Positions 16,150-26,500 of a DNA stretch of 64,000 nt are shown here, in pieces. The translations under genes and the position numbers were made by a program. Position 1 is the stretch's first letter. The number at the start of each line of letters is the position of its first letter. The notes under the pieces are model-generated. The model did not search any database and had not been told where the DNA came from. It saw only the letters and a program-made list of their open reading frames with translations. Origin of the DNA: Marichromatium purpuratum 984 (lineage in GTDB: Bacteria; Pseudomonadota; Gammaproteobacteria; Chromatiales; Chromatiaceae); the NCBI RefSeq assembly GCF_000224005.2, contig NZ_CP007031.1, positions 2,571,001 to 2,635,000 on the forward strand. The letters run 5' to 3'.

Positions 16150-17514
16150 ATGACCGCAACGACCACCACACCGACCGCCCCCCGCCAACGCGCCCCCGCG
16201 CGCGAGCTGTTCGGCTGGGCGATGTTCGACTTCGCCAATCAGTCCTATACGCTGCTGATCATCACAGTGGTGTTCGGTGATCTGTTCACCCGGGTGATCG
16301 TCGGGGACGCGCCGGACTACCGCATCGGCAATCTGCTGTGGAGCCTGGCGCTGGCGGCGAGCTATCTGCTGGCGGTGGTCTGCGCCCCGGTGGCCGGGGC
16401 GATCATGGATTATGACGCGAGCAAGAAACGCTTCCTCTTCGCCAGCTATGTGGTCACCGTGCTCGCCACCGCGGCGCTCTATTTCGTCGCCCCGGGGCTC
16501 GCTTGGCTGGGGGTGGTGCTGCTGATCGTCTCCAACCTCGCCTACTCGCTCGGCGAGTCCTTCATCGCGAGCTTCCTGCCCGGGCTGGGCCCGCCCGAGG
16601 ACCTCGGCAAGATCTCGGGGTTCGGTTGGGCGCTCGGCTACATCGGCGGCATGTGCTCGGCGATCTTCGTGCTGCTGGTGCTCGGCGAGGTCAGCGCCGA
16701 GAACTTCAAGCGCATCCGCTGGGTCGGCCCCTGGGCGGCGGTGTTCTTCCTGCTCGCCGCCATCCCGACCTTCCTCTGGGTACGCGAGCGCGCGCGGCCG
16801 CGACCGCGCCCGCCCGGCCAGGGCGCGTTGCGGCTCGGTCTGGGTCGGGTGGCGCAGACCCTCGCCCACCTGCGCGGGCACCCCGATCTGGCGCTGCTGC
16901 TGGTCTCGGTGTTCTTTTCGATGAGCGGGATCTCGATCATCATCACCTACGCCTTCATCTACGGCGCCCAGGTGATCGGCTGGGACGGCGAGGTACGCAC
17001 CCTGATGTTCGTGCTGGTGCAGATCACCGCCGCGCTCGGGGCGCTGGGCTTCGGCTTCGTGCAGGATCGGCTGGGGGCGCTGCGCACCTATCGCATCACC
17101 CTGTGGATGTGGCTGGCAGCGATCGCGCTGATCTATCTCACCCCGGAGATCGCCAGCCAGGCGCAGACCCGCTTCGGACTCGACTGGGAGGCGCAGCACG
17201 TCTTCCTGGTGGTCGGTTGTGTGGCGGGCCTGAGTCTCGGCGCCTGTCAGTCCTCGACCCGCACCCTGGTGGGGCTGTTCGCGCCACGCTCGCGCGCGGC
17301 CGAGCTGTTCGGCTTCTGGGGGTTGGCGACCAAGCTCGCCGGGGCCTTCGGGCTGCTCGCCATCGGGCTGGTGCAGGGGCTGCTCGGGCTGCACAGCGCG
17401 ATCCTGCTCTGTCTGTTGCTGTTCGCCGCCGCACTGTTCGGCGCCCGCGGGGTGATCGAGCAGCGCGGACGGGCACTCGCCGAGGCTCACGATCGGGGCC
17501 GGGCGCCCTGGTGA
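16150..17514 (+). CDS. MFS transporter, UMF1 (Atg22-like) family, 454 aa
   Basis: An inner-membrane transporter with about 12 hydrophobic segments. The N-terminal ELFGWAMFDFANQSYTLLII and the following long periplasmic or cytoplasmic linker are characteristic of the UMF1 branch of the major facilitator superfamily. A basic loop (RERARPRPRP) lies mid-protein. Substrates are poorly known for this family; vacuolar relatives export amino acids. It is monocistronic, between the repeat block and the convergent pycB, ending 19 bases before its stop. Confidence 0.87.
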   Translation: MTATTTTPTAPRQRAPARELFGWAMFDFANQSYTLLIITVVFGDLFTRVIVGDAPDYRIGNLLWSLALAASYLLAVVCAPVAGAIMDYDASKKRFLFASYVVTVLATAALYFVAPGLAWLGVVLLIVSNLAYSLGESFIASFLPGLGPPEDLGKISGFGWALGYIGGMCSAIFVLLVLGEVSAENFKRIRWVGPWAAVFFLLAAIPTFLWVRERARPRPRPPGQGALRLGLGRVAQTLAHLRGHPDLALLLVSVFFSMSGISIIITYAFIYGAQVIGWDGEVRTLMFVLVQITAALGALGFGFVQDRLGALRTYRITLWMWLAAIALIYLTPEIASQAQTRFGLDWEAQHVFLVVGCVAGLSLGACQSSTRTLVGLFAPRSRAAELFGFWGLATKLAGAFGLLAIGLVQGLLGLHSAILLCLLLFAAALFGARGVIEQRGRALAEAHDRGRAPW

Positions 17515-17532
17515 GGACGCCCGGCGCCGCGA

Positions 17533-19350
17533 TCAGGCCTCGATCGCGATCAGCACCTCGTCGGGGCTGACCGAGTCGCCCTTGGCGACGAAGACCTCGG
17601 TCACGGTGCCGGCGATCGGCGCCTGGATCTCGGTCTCCATCTTCATCGCCTCGGTGATCAGCAGCGGCTGACCGGCCTCGACCCGGTCGCCCTCGGCGAC
17701 CAGCACGTCGACGATGTTGCCCGGCATCGAGGTGGTGACGTGCCCGGGCGCGCTCGGACGCGGCCGCTTGCCGGCGATCTTCTGCGCCACCGCACCCTCA
17801 GCACCGCCGGTGAGCACCAGCTCGTCAAGGGTCTCGACCACCACCTCCTCGGGCACACCGTCGATGGTGAAGTAGAAGTGACGATCGGCCTGCCCCTTGT
17901 GGCCGGCGCCGGTGACCTTGATGTGGTAGGTCTCGCCGTGGACCGCGACGTTGAACTCGGTCGGGGCGTTGGCCGCCGTCTCGCTCGGCGGCGGCTCGAG
18001 CGGCTCGGGCTGGAGGGTGCCGGCGGCGCGCTGCTCGAGGAAGGCGCGACCGATCTCGGGGAACATGGCGTAGGTGAGGACGTCCTCGTCACCCTCGGCG
18101 AGCGCGCCGATCTCACCCTGCAGCCGCGCTAACTCGGGCTCGAGCAGGTCAGCCGGGCGGCAGTCGATGGCCTCGGCGTTACCGATCGCCTGGCGCTGCA
18201 ACGCGGCGTCGACCGGCGCCGGGGCCTGACCATAGCGTCCCTGGAGATAGCCCTTGACCTCGTTGGTGATGCTCTCGTAGCGCTTCTCGGTGAGCACGTT
18301 GAGCACCGCCTGGGTGCCGACGATCTGCGAGGTCGGGGTGACCAGCGGCGGATAGCCGAGATCCTTGCGGACCTTGGGGATCTCGGCGAGCACCGCCTCC
18401 ATGCGATCGAGCGCGTTCTGCTCGCGCAGCTGGTTGGCGAGGTTGGAGATCATCCCGCCCGGCACCTGGTTGACCTGGACGCGGGTGTCGACCCCGGTGA
18501 AGTCGCTCTCGAACTGGTGGTACTTCTTGCGCACCTGGTGGAAGTAGATGCCGACCTCCTGGATCGCCTCCAGGTCCAGCCCGGTGTCGTACTCGGTGCC
18601 GCGCAGTGCCGCCACCAGGCTTTCGGTCGGCGGGTGGGAGGTGCCGCCGGCGAAGGCCGAGATGGCGGTATCGATGGTGTCGCAGCCGTTCTCGATCGCC
18701 TTGAGATGGCACATGTCGGCCAGCCCCGAGGTGGCGTGCGAGTGCAGGTGCAGCGGCAGCTCGACGCTGTCCTTGAGCGCCTTGACCAGCTCGGCGGTGG
18801 CGAAGGGGGTGAGCAGCCCGGCCATGTCCTTGATGGCGATCGAGTCGCAGCCCATCTCGGCCAGTTCGCGCCCCATGCGCACGAAGCCCGCGGTGTCGTG
18901 CGCCGGGCTGACGGTGTAGCAGATGGTGCCCTGGGCGTGCTTGCCGGCGGCCTTGGTCGCCTCGATCGCGGTCTTGAGGTTACGCAGGTCGTTGAGCGCG
19001 TCGAAGATGCGGAAGACGTCCATGCCGTTGGCCGCGGCACGGGTGACGAAGGCACGCACCACGTCGTCGGAGTAGTGACGGTAGCCGAGCAGGTTCTGAC
19101 CGCGCAGCAACATCTGCAGCCGGGTGTTGGGCAGCGCCTCGCGCAACCGGCTCAGCCGCTCCCAGGGGTCCTCCTTGAGGAAGCGCACGCAGGCGTCGAA
19201 GGTCGCCCCGCCCCAGCACTCGAGCGACCAGAACCCGATGGCGTCGAGCTTGGGACAGATCGGTAGCATGTCCTCGGTGCGCATCCGGGTGGCGATCAGC
19301 GACTGATGGGCATCGCGCAGGATGACGTCGGTGATATTGATCTTCGGCAT
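17533..19350 (-). CDS. pycB: Pyruvate carboxylase subunit B / oxaloacetate decarboxylase alpha-type protein, 605 aa
   Basis: Carboxyltransferase plus biotin carrier. The N-terminal HMGL-like domain has ITDVILRDAHQSL at 6-18 and a metal-site HLHSHATSG near 207. The C-terminal biotinyl domain has EAMKMETE with Lys570 as the biotin site. Its partner is the adjacent biotin carboxylase gene, so the pair should make oxaloacetate from pyruvate and bicarbonate, an anaplerotic reaction. The same protein family includes the decarboxylase OadA, but no oadB or oadG membrane subunits are nearby, which favours the carboxylase. Confidence 0.9.
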   Translation of the reverse strand: MPKINITDVILRDAHQSLIATRMRTEDMLPICPKLDAIGFWSLECWGGATFDACVRFLKEDPWERLSRLREALPNTRLQMLLRGQNLLGYRHYSDDVVRAFVTRAAANGMDVFRIFDALNDLRNLKTAIEATKAAGKHAQGTICYTVSPAHDTAGFVRMGRELAEMGCDSIAIKDMAGLLTPFATAELVKALKDSVELPLHLHSHATSGLADMCHLKAIENGCDTIDTAISAFAGGTSHPPTESLVAALRGTEYDTGLDLEAIQEVGIYFHQVRKKYHQFESDFTGVDTRVQVNQVPGGMISNLANQLREQNALDRMEAVLAEIPKVRKDLGYPPLVTPTSQIVGTQAVLNVLTEKRYESITNEVKGYLQGRYGQAPAPVDAALQRQAIGNAEAIDCRPADLLEPELARLQGEIGALAEGDEDVLTYAMFPEIGRAFLEQRAAGTLQPEPLEPPPSETAANAPTEFNVAVHGETYHIKVTGAGHKGQADRHFYFTIDGVPEEVVVETLDELVLTGGAEGAVAQKIAGKRPRPSAPGHVTTSMPGNIVDVLVAEGDRVEAGQPLLITEAMKMETEIQAPIAGTVTEVFVAKGDSVSPDEVLIAIEA

Positions 19351-19431
19351 GGTCTCGTTCTCGGCCGGGCCTTGCCCGGCACCGTGAAGGATTGAAGCAT
19401 CGCGCGGGCAGCGGCGCCCGCGCCCCGGCGG

Positions 19432-20850
<1,419 letters not shown>

Positions 20851-21146
20851 TGGTTAGCCTCAGGAATGGCCGGTTCAGTGGACCGAGTCAGAACGGTGAG
20901 GATCGTTCGGCTGCACTTGCTGCTTTGCAGCAATATACCCAAAGGCGGTCTGGGTGCAAAGGATGCACACCGGGACATGGCACCGACGTCACCGAAAGGA
21001 CGGCGTAGAAGCGATCAATTTCGCTGCACGGCGGCGCAGTTTAGCGCAACTTCATCGAATGCTGTCAATCGTGCCCAAACGCGTCCCGTCCCGTCAGGGG
21101 GACACGAATGCACCAAAAAGACCGCACAACAATGGATTGCCCCCGG

Positions 21147-21175
21147 TTGACGCAAGCGTGATCGCGTCCTAGATT
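21147..21175 (+). promoter_or_regulatory. Putative sigma-70 promoter of tetR
   Basis: TTGACG at 21147-21152 and TAGATT at 21170-21175 are spaced by 17 bases. Transcription would start near 21182, on the first operator, leaving a very short leader before the ATG at 21201. Confidence 0.6.
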
Positions 21176-21181
21176 TCAAAA

Positions 21182-21199
21182 AAACCAACTCGTCTGTTT
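21182..21199. promoter_or_regulatory. Putative TetR operator 1
   Basis: Contains ACCAAC-TC-GTCTGT, whose right half is identical to that of operator 2 and whose left half matches at 4 of 6 bases. It lies between the predicted start of transcription and the tetR ATG, a position fit for autorepression. Confidence 0.6.
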
Positions 21200-21200
21200 T

Positions 21201-21803
21201 ATGCATAGCGCCAAGGCCCTCAAGACCCGCGCCCGTATCCTCGAGACCGCCACGGCGCTGTTTCATTCCCATGGCTACCACACCACCGGGATCGATCGCA
21301 TCATCGCCACGGCCGAGGTCAGCAAGGGCAGCTTCTTCTACCACTTTCGCAACAAGGAGGCGCTCGCCAGCGCCGTGCTCGCGCACGATCTCGACGAGGC
21401 CCTGAGCGAGTTCGGTCTAGCCGACGGACGAGCGTCCGAGGGCGAGCCCCGGCACGCGCTGCTCGCCCTGCTCGCGGCGATGGCCGCACGGATGTCACGC
21501 CCCGACGCGCAGGGACGGCCGCGCGGCTGCCTGTTCGGCAACCTCGCCGCCGAGCTGAGTCTGGAGCCCGGCCCCCTGCACCAAGAGGTCCGCGCCGCCC
21601 TCGAGCGTCTACGCGCACTGATCGCGGAGCTGCTGCGAGGCGCCCAGCAACGGCAAGAGATCATGACGACCGAGCCCCCGGAACGACTCGCCGGGATGAT
21701 CCTGAGCCTGCTCGAGGGCGCGGCCCTGCTCGACAAGTCAGCACAACGCACCGCAGAACTCCCCCGGGCGCTGCACTTCATCGAGCAACGACTGCTCGAC
21801 TGA
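21201..21803 (+). CDS. TetR/AcrR family transcriptional regulator, 200 aa
   Basis: A one-component repressor. The N-terminal helix-turn-helix spans about residues 9-55, with TRARILETATALFHSHGYH and the recognition segment EVSKGSFFYHFRNKEAL. The C-terminal ligand domain has RGCLFGNLAAELS near 110-122, resembling the GCLxGNL segment of AcuR/NemR-type regulators that sense electrophiles; this is a family resemblance only. Matching operator-like sites lie just before its own start and before the next gene. Ligand unknown. Confidence 0.88.
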   Translation: MHSAKALKTRARILETATALFHSHGYHTTGIDRIIATAEVSKGSFFYHFRNKEALASAVLAHDLDEALSEFGLADGRASEGEPRHALLALLAAMAARMSRPDAQGRPRGCLFGNLAAELSLEPGPLHQEVRAALERLRALIAELLRGAQQRQEIMTTEPPERLAGMILSLLEGAALLDKSAQRTAELPRALHFIEQRLLD

Positions 21804-21837
21804 GCCGGAGGATGACAGGGGACGTGACAGCCCCCTA

Positions 21838-21860
21838 AAAAGACAGACTTGTCTGTTTTC
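21838..21860. promoter_or_regulatory. Putative TetR operator 2
   Basis: A perfect dyad ACAGAC-TT-GTCTGT (21843-21856), flanked by A and T runs. It lies 112 bases upstream of the small HMA-like gene, and shares its right half with operator 1, so the regulator at 21201 probably controls both. Confidence 0.7.
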
Positions 21861-21970
21861 GAGCAATCGCCAGGACCGCAACGCCAGACGAGCGCACCAG
21901 GCAGTCCGCCACGGGGGAGGCCTCCCCACCAGGGCCCCATCGGCCCTCCATCATCGATGTCTGCGACAAC

Positions 21971-22195
21971 ATGGAGCACGCGATGAAGAGCAAGACGCTG
22001 ATTCAGGTCGCCATGTCCGAGGAGACCCTGACGCGTGTCAGCACGCGGCTGACCCGGCTCGACGGCGTCGAGACCGTCGAGCACCGACGCGCCGGGCTAC
22101 TGTTGATCGAGTTCGACCCCGAGCGGGTCGGCCTGCGCCACCTGATCGAGACGGCGCGTACCTGCAGCGATCGCGCCGAGATCGTCGACCTCTAG
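21971..22195 (+). CDS. Small HMA/ferredoxin-fold-like protein without CxxC, 74 aa
   Basis: A small cytoplasmic protein whose pattern (beta strand, helix SEETLTRVSTRLTRL, strand VETVEHRR, strand LLLIEFDPERV, helix) fits the beta-alpha-beta-beta-alpha fold of heavy-metal-associated domains. The metal-binding CxxC is absent; the only cysteine is in TCSDRAE near the C-terminus. ATG at 21971 or the in-frame ATG at 21983 (giving 70 aa) are both possible. It lies downstream of a TetR operator and is likely the regulated target. Function is unknown. Confidence 0.7.
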   Translation: MEHAMKSKTLIQVAMSEETLTRVSTRLTRLDGVETVEHRRAGLLLIEFDPERVGLRHLIETARTCSDRAEIVDL

Positions 22196-22198
22196 GGC

Positions 22199-22234
22199 GA
22201 CCCGGGTCGGGACCCGTCCTCCCCGACCCGGGTC
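22199..22234. terminator. Bidirectional terminator-type hairpin
   Basis: A perfect 13-bp stem (22199-22211 with 22222-22234) with a 10-base loop between two convergent genes. T-runs are weak on both sides. Confidence 0.7.
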
Positions 22235-22245
22235 TTCGCCAGGCC

Positions 22246-23223
22246 CTATCGGCCGCGACGACCCAACCCGCGCGACAGCCCCGCGACAAGCAGCCCACCG
22301 CCAATCAGCCCCAGCGGGGCCGGCAACGGCACCGACTGGACCGGCGGGGTCGCGACCGGCGGAAACAGCGCCTCGGTGCTGACCGCGAAGGCGAACCGGA
22401 AGGTGGTCGCCTGTTCCTCGGCGGTACGGAAACCCTGACACCCGGCGCCCAACCCGAGCGCGGCGCACTCTTGCTCGTGCAGGGTGGCCATCGGTGCGAC
22501 CCCGCCGCTGGCGTCCTGCAACAGCAGGCTCACCAGATACGCATTACCGTCGTAGAGGAAGGGGATGTCCAGGGTCTGCACCGCGAGCAGTCCGAACAGA
22601 TCCGGACAGGGGTTGGTGCTGTCGCCGGCGCACGCCCCCTGGTTCGCCGTCTCCTTGAAGAAGAGTTCGAAGTCCAGGGTCCGGGTATCGATGCTGGGAC
22701 CAGTGCTGGGCAGCTCTGGCGTCAGGGTCAGGCTGGTCGCGATACGTCCCCACTCGAGGGTCGAGTAGCGCGACGAGAGCCGGTTGTTCCAGTGGGTCAG
22801 GCTGGTGCCGACGCCGATCTCGGCGGCGTCATCGACGCTGCCGTCGACGACCGTCGAGACCGAGCCGATGGCCGGACCGCCGCTGCTCAAGTCATCGGTC
22901 ACGCCATTACCGATGGTCAAGGCGCTGCGGTTGCGATCCGGATCGGTTGACGGTTGGCGAAAGTCGGGACTGATCGTCGGCGGCCTGCGAAACCAACACT
23001 TGATCCCCATGAACCCACAACTGCTGTAGTCGATATAGTCGGCAGCTCCCCAGGACAACTCGCGCTCACCGATCCGGACCTCACCGGTCGAGCCCGAGAA
23101 TCGAGCATTCACGAATCGTGACTCAGCGCCATACTCCCACTGGGTCACCACCGGTCCGGCGAACGCCTCGCCCAACGTCACCAAGGCCAGGACCGGCATC
23201 TTCATCACTATCCGCTTGATCAT
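22246..23223 (-). CDS. THxN-type exported protein with VPLPA C-terminal sorting signal, 325 aa
   Basis: A secreted protein with an N-terminal signal peptide (about 1-22) and a C-terminal sorting signal: VPLPAPLGLIGGGLLVAGL followed by a basic GRRGR tail, the PEP-CTERM/VPLPA-CTERM pattern cleaved by exosortase-type enzymes. An LTHWNN motif near residue 143 matches the THxN family of such proteins. Cysteine pairs (SSCGFMGIKC, ACAGDSTNPC, QECAALGLGAGC) suggest disulfides in an extracellular protein. No exosortase or polysaccharide genes are in the window, so the processing enzyme must lie elsewhere. Function is unknown. Confidence 0.78.
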   Translation of the reverse strand: MIKRIVMKMPVLALVTLGEAFAGPVVTQWEYGAESRFVNARFSGSTGEVRIGERELSWGAADYIDYSSCGFMGIKCWFRRPPTISPDFRQPSTDPDRNRSALTIGNGVTDDLSSGGPAIGSVSTVVDGSVDDAAEIGVGTSLTHWNNRLSSRYSTLEWGRIATSLTLTPELPSTGPSIDTRTLDFELFFKETANQGACAGDSTNPCPDLFGLLAVQTLDIPFLYDGNAYLVSLLLQDASGGVAPMATLHEQECAALGLGAGCQGFRTAEEQATTFRFAFAVSTEALFPPVATPPVQSVPLPAPLGLIGGGLLVAGLSRGLGRRGR

Positions 23224-23553
23224 GCTGACTCAACTCCTTTGTCTTCCCTGCTATCTTCCCTGCGCCGGGGCAGTTCATGATGCGCCGCATCCGGGTGGTC
23301 CCTTCTCGCAACGATGACGCACCCCCGGTGCGGGCATATAGGGCACGCTCCATGCCACATAACAGCAACAGACTGAAGACAAAGACATTTCATGAAACGC
23401 AATGCGCCATGAGCAAAAAACAACACATAAAGTGTAAACAAAACCGACGATCGGTCCTGTCAGATAGAACGCACTCAACCGCACCGCACCATCTGCAGAT
23501 CCGCCCCTGCTGTGCGAGAATCCCATGCTTGTCGAAGTGACGAGGACCCGTTC
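23224..23553. other. Intergenic region between the THxN gene and mfd
   Basis: About 330 bases with no convincing gene. It separates two divergent genes and includes an AT-richer stretch near 23390-23450 that may hold promoters, but no clear -35/-10 pair was seen. Confidence 0.5.
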
Positions 23554-26500
23554 GTGAACCAGGCCACATCCGCCACCCTGCACTCCCCGCTCGAACCACC
23601 GCTGCCAAAAGGCGTGAGTGAACGCAGGTGCTGGGGAGGACTGCACGGGGCCGGCGCGGCGCTCGCCATCGCCACTGCCGCCAGCCGTCACCCCGGGCTG
23701 GTGCTGGCGTTGGCCGAGGACGTGCAGGCCGCGCGGCGGTTGCAGGCGGAGCTGGGCTTCTTCCTCGCCGGTAGCGCACTCCCGGTGCTCGGCTTCCCCG
23801 ACTGGGAGACCCTGCCCTACGACGTCTTCTCACCGCTGCCCGAACTGGTCTCCGAGCGGCTGCTGACCCTGCACCGCTTGCCGGGTCTCACCCGCGGCGT
23901 GCTGGTGGTGCCGGTGGCGACCCTGCTCCAGCGCCTGCCGCCGCGCGACTATGTCGATGCCCACTCGCTGGTACTCGCCTGCGGCGACCGGCTCGATCTC
24001 GACGCCACCCGACTGCGGCTCGAACACGCCGGCTACAGCGGTGTCTCGCAGGTCATGGGACACGGCGAGTACGCGGTACGCGGCTCGCTGCTCGACGTCT
24101 TCCCGATGGGCAGCCAGCAACCGTTACGCATCGACCTGTTCGACGACGAGGTCGAGAGCATCCGTCTGTTCGACCCCGAGACCCAGCGCTCGCACGAGCG
24201 CATCGAGCAGGTGCGGATGCTGCCGGCGCGCGAGTTCCCCTTCGACGAGCAGGCGATCGTCGGCTTCCGCAGCCGCTATCGCGCCAGCATCGAGGGCGAC
24301 CCACAGCGCAGTCTGATCTATCGCGAGGTCTCGGAGGGGCGCACACCGGGCGGCATCGAGTCCTATCTGCCGCTGTTCTTCGACGACACCGCCACCCTCT
24401 TCGACTATCTGCCCGCCACCACCCTGGCAATCGAACCGGCGAGCGGTCGCGAGGCCGGCGCGGGCTTCCTCGCCAGCGTTGCCGAACGCCATGAGCAGCG
24501 TCGCCACGACGCCGAGCGCCCGCTGCTCGCCCCCGAGCAGCTCTATCTCGGCGTCGACGAACTGGCCGCCGCGCTCAACCGCATGCCTGGGGTGAACTAC
24601 CGCACCGCACCGTTCGACACCCGCCCCAAGGGCTATGCCGGAGTCGACAACTTCGCCACCCTCGATCTGCCCCCACTGGAGCTGCAGGCGCGCGCCGCCG
24701 AGCCGGCACGAGCGCTGCAGCGCTTCCTCGCCACCCCGGGGCAGCGGGTGCTGCTGGTAGCCGAGAGCACCGGGCGGCGCGAGCTGCTCGCCGAGCAGCT
24801 GCGCGACTTCGGCATCCACGCCAGCCAGGTCGCTGATTGGGGCGCCTTCGTCAACGGCGAGCAACCACTGGCGCTCACCGTCGCCCCGCTCGAGCAGGGG
24901 CTGCGGCTCGCCGACCAGGGGCTGGCGCTGATCACCGAGACCCAGATCTATGGCGAGCGGGTACGCCAGGAGCGTCGCCGTCGTGCCCGCGAGCGCGACG
25001 GCGACGCGGTGGTGCGCAACCTCACCGAACTGACCGAGGGCGCGCCGGTGGTCCACGAGGAGCACGGCGTCGGGCGCTATCTGGGGCTGCAGACGCTCGA
25101 GGTCGGCGGCAGCAGCACCGAGTTCCTCACCCTCGGCTATGCCAAGGGCGACAAGCTCTATGTCCCGGTCAGCTCGCTGCACCTGATCTCGCGCTATACC
25201 GGCGCCACCCCCGAGCAGGCACCGCTGCACCGACTCGGCGGCGAACAATGGGAACGGATCAAGCGCAAGGCGGCGCAGAAGGCCTGCGACGTCGCCGCCG
25301 AACTGCTCGACGTCTACGCCCGACGCGCCGCCCGTCAGGGCGTGGCCAGTCCCGCGCCCGATACCGACTATGGCGCCTTCGCCGCCGCCTTCCCCTTCGA
25401 GGAGACCCCGGACCAGCTGCGCGCGATCGACAGCGTGCTCGCCGACATGGCCGACACCAAGCCGATGGATCGGGTGGTCTGCGGCGATGTCGGCTTCGGC
25501 AAGACCGAGGTGGCGATGCGCGCGGCCTTCGTCGCCGCCAACGGTGGGCGCCAGGTGGTGGTGCTGGTGCCGACCACCCTGCTCGCCCAACAGCACTTCG
25601 AGAATTTCTCCGACCGCTTCGCCGACTGGCCGATCAGAATCGAGAGCCTGTCGCGCTTTCGCACCGCGCGCGAACAGAAGCAGGTGTTCGCGGGATTGGC
25701 CGAGGGCACCATCGACATCGTCGTCGGCACCCACAAGCTGCTCCAGCCAGGTATCGAGTTCCACGACCTGGGGTTGGTGATCGTCGACGAGGAGCACCGC
25801 TTCGGAGTGCGCCACAAGGAGCGACTCAAGCAGCTGCGCAGCGAGGTCGATATCCTCACCCTCACCGCCACGCCGATCCCGCGCACCCTCAACATGGCGA
25901 TGTCGGGGCTGCGCGACCTGTCGATCATCGCCACCCCGCCGGTCGAGCGTCACCCGATCAAGACCTTCGTCAGCCCGTGGAACGACGGCCTGATACAGGA
26001 GGCGGTACAACGCGAACTCAAGCGCGGCGGTCAGGTCTACTTCCTCCACAACGAGGTCGAGACCATCGAGAACCAGGCGCAGAAGCTCGAGGCGCTGATC
26101 CCGAGCGCGCGTGTCCAGATCGCCCACGGCCAGATGCGCGAGCGCGAACTCGAACGGATCATGCGTGACTTCTACCACCAGCGCTTCAACCTGCTGGTGT
26201 GCACCACCATCGTCGAGAGCGGTATCGACGTGCCCAGCGCCAACACCATCGTCATCAACCGCGCCGACAAGCTCGGCCTGGCCCAGCTCCATCAGCTGCG
26301 CGGCCGGGTCGGGCGCTCGCACCACCGCGCCTACGCCTATCTGATCACCCCGCCGACCAAGGCGATGACCACGGACGCGGTCAAGCGGCTGGAGGCGATC
26401 GAATCGATGGAGGACCTCGGCGCAGGCTTCACCCTCGCGACCCACGACCTTGAGATCCGCGGTGCCGGCGAGCTGCTCGGTGACGAGCAGTCGGGACAGA

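Larger units (their letters stand above)
20851..21200. other. Intergenic region between pycA and tetR
   Basis: About 350 bases with no convincing gene, separating two divergent transcripts. The right part holds the tetR promoter and operator. The left part should contain the pycA promoter, but no clear hexamer pair was found. Confidence 0.6.

Noticed and set aside
15477-16171. Several open frames in the repeat block between hupS and the MFS gene
   Set aside because: They arise from the two repeat copies, look like translated repeats with no domain, and appear in both orientations.
17533-19350. Oxaloacetate decarboxylase alpha subunit (OadA) of a sodium pump
   Set aside because: No oadB or oadG genes are adjacent, and the neighbour is a biotin carboxylase. 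A two-subunit pyruvate carboxylase fits better, though the families overlap.
21801-22084. A minus-strand gene spanning the tetR tail and the HMA-like gene (about 21338-22084)
   Set aside because: It overlaps two plus-strand genes that have clear fold or motif support, and shows no domain of its own.
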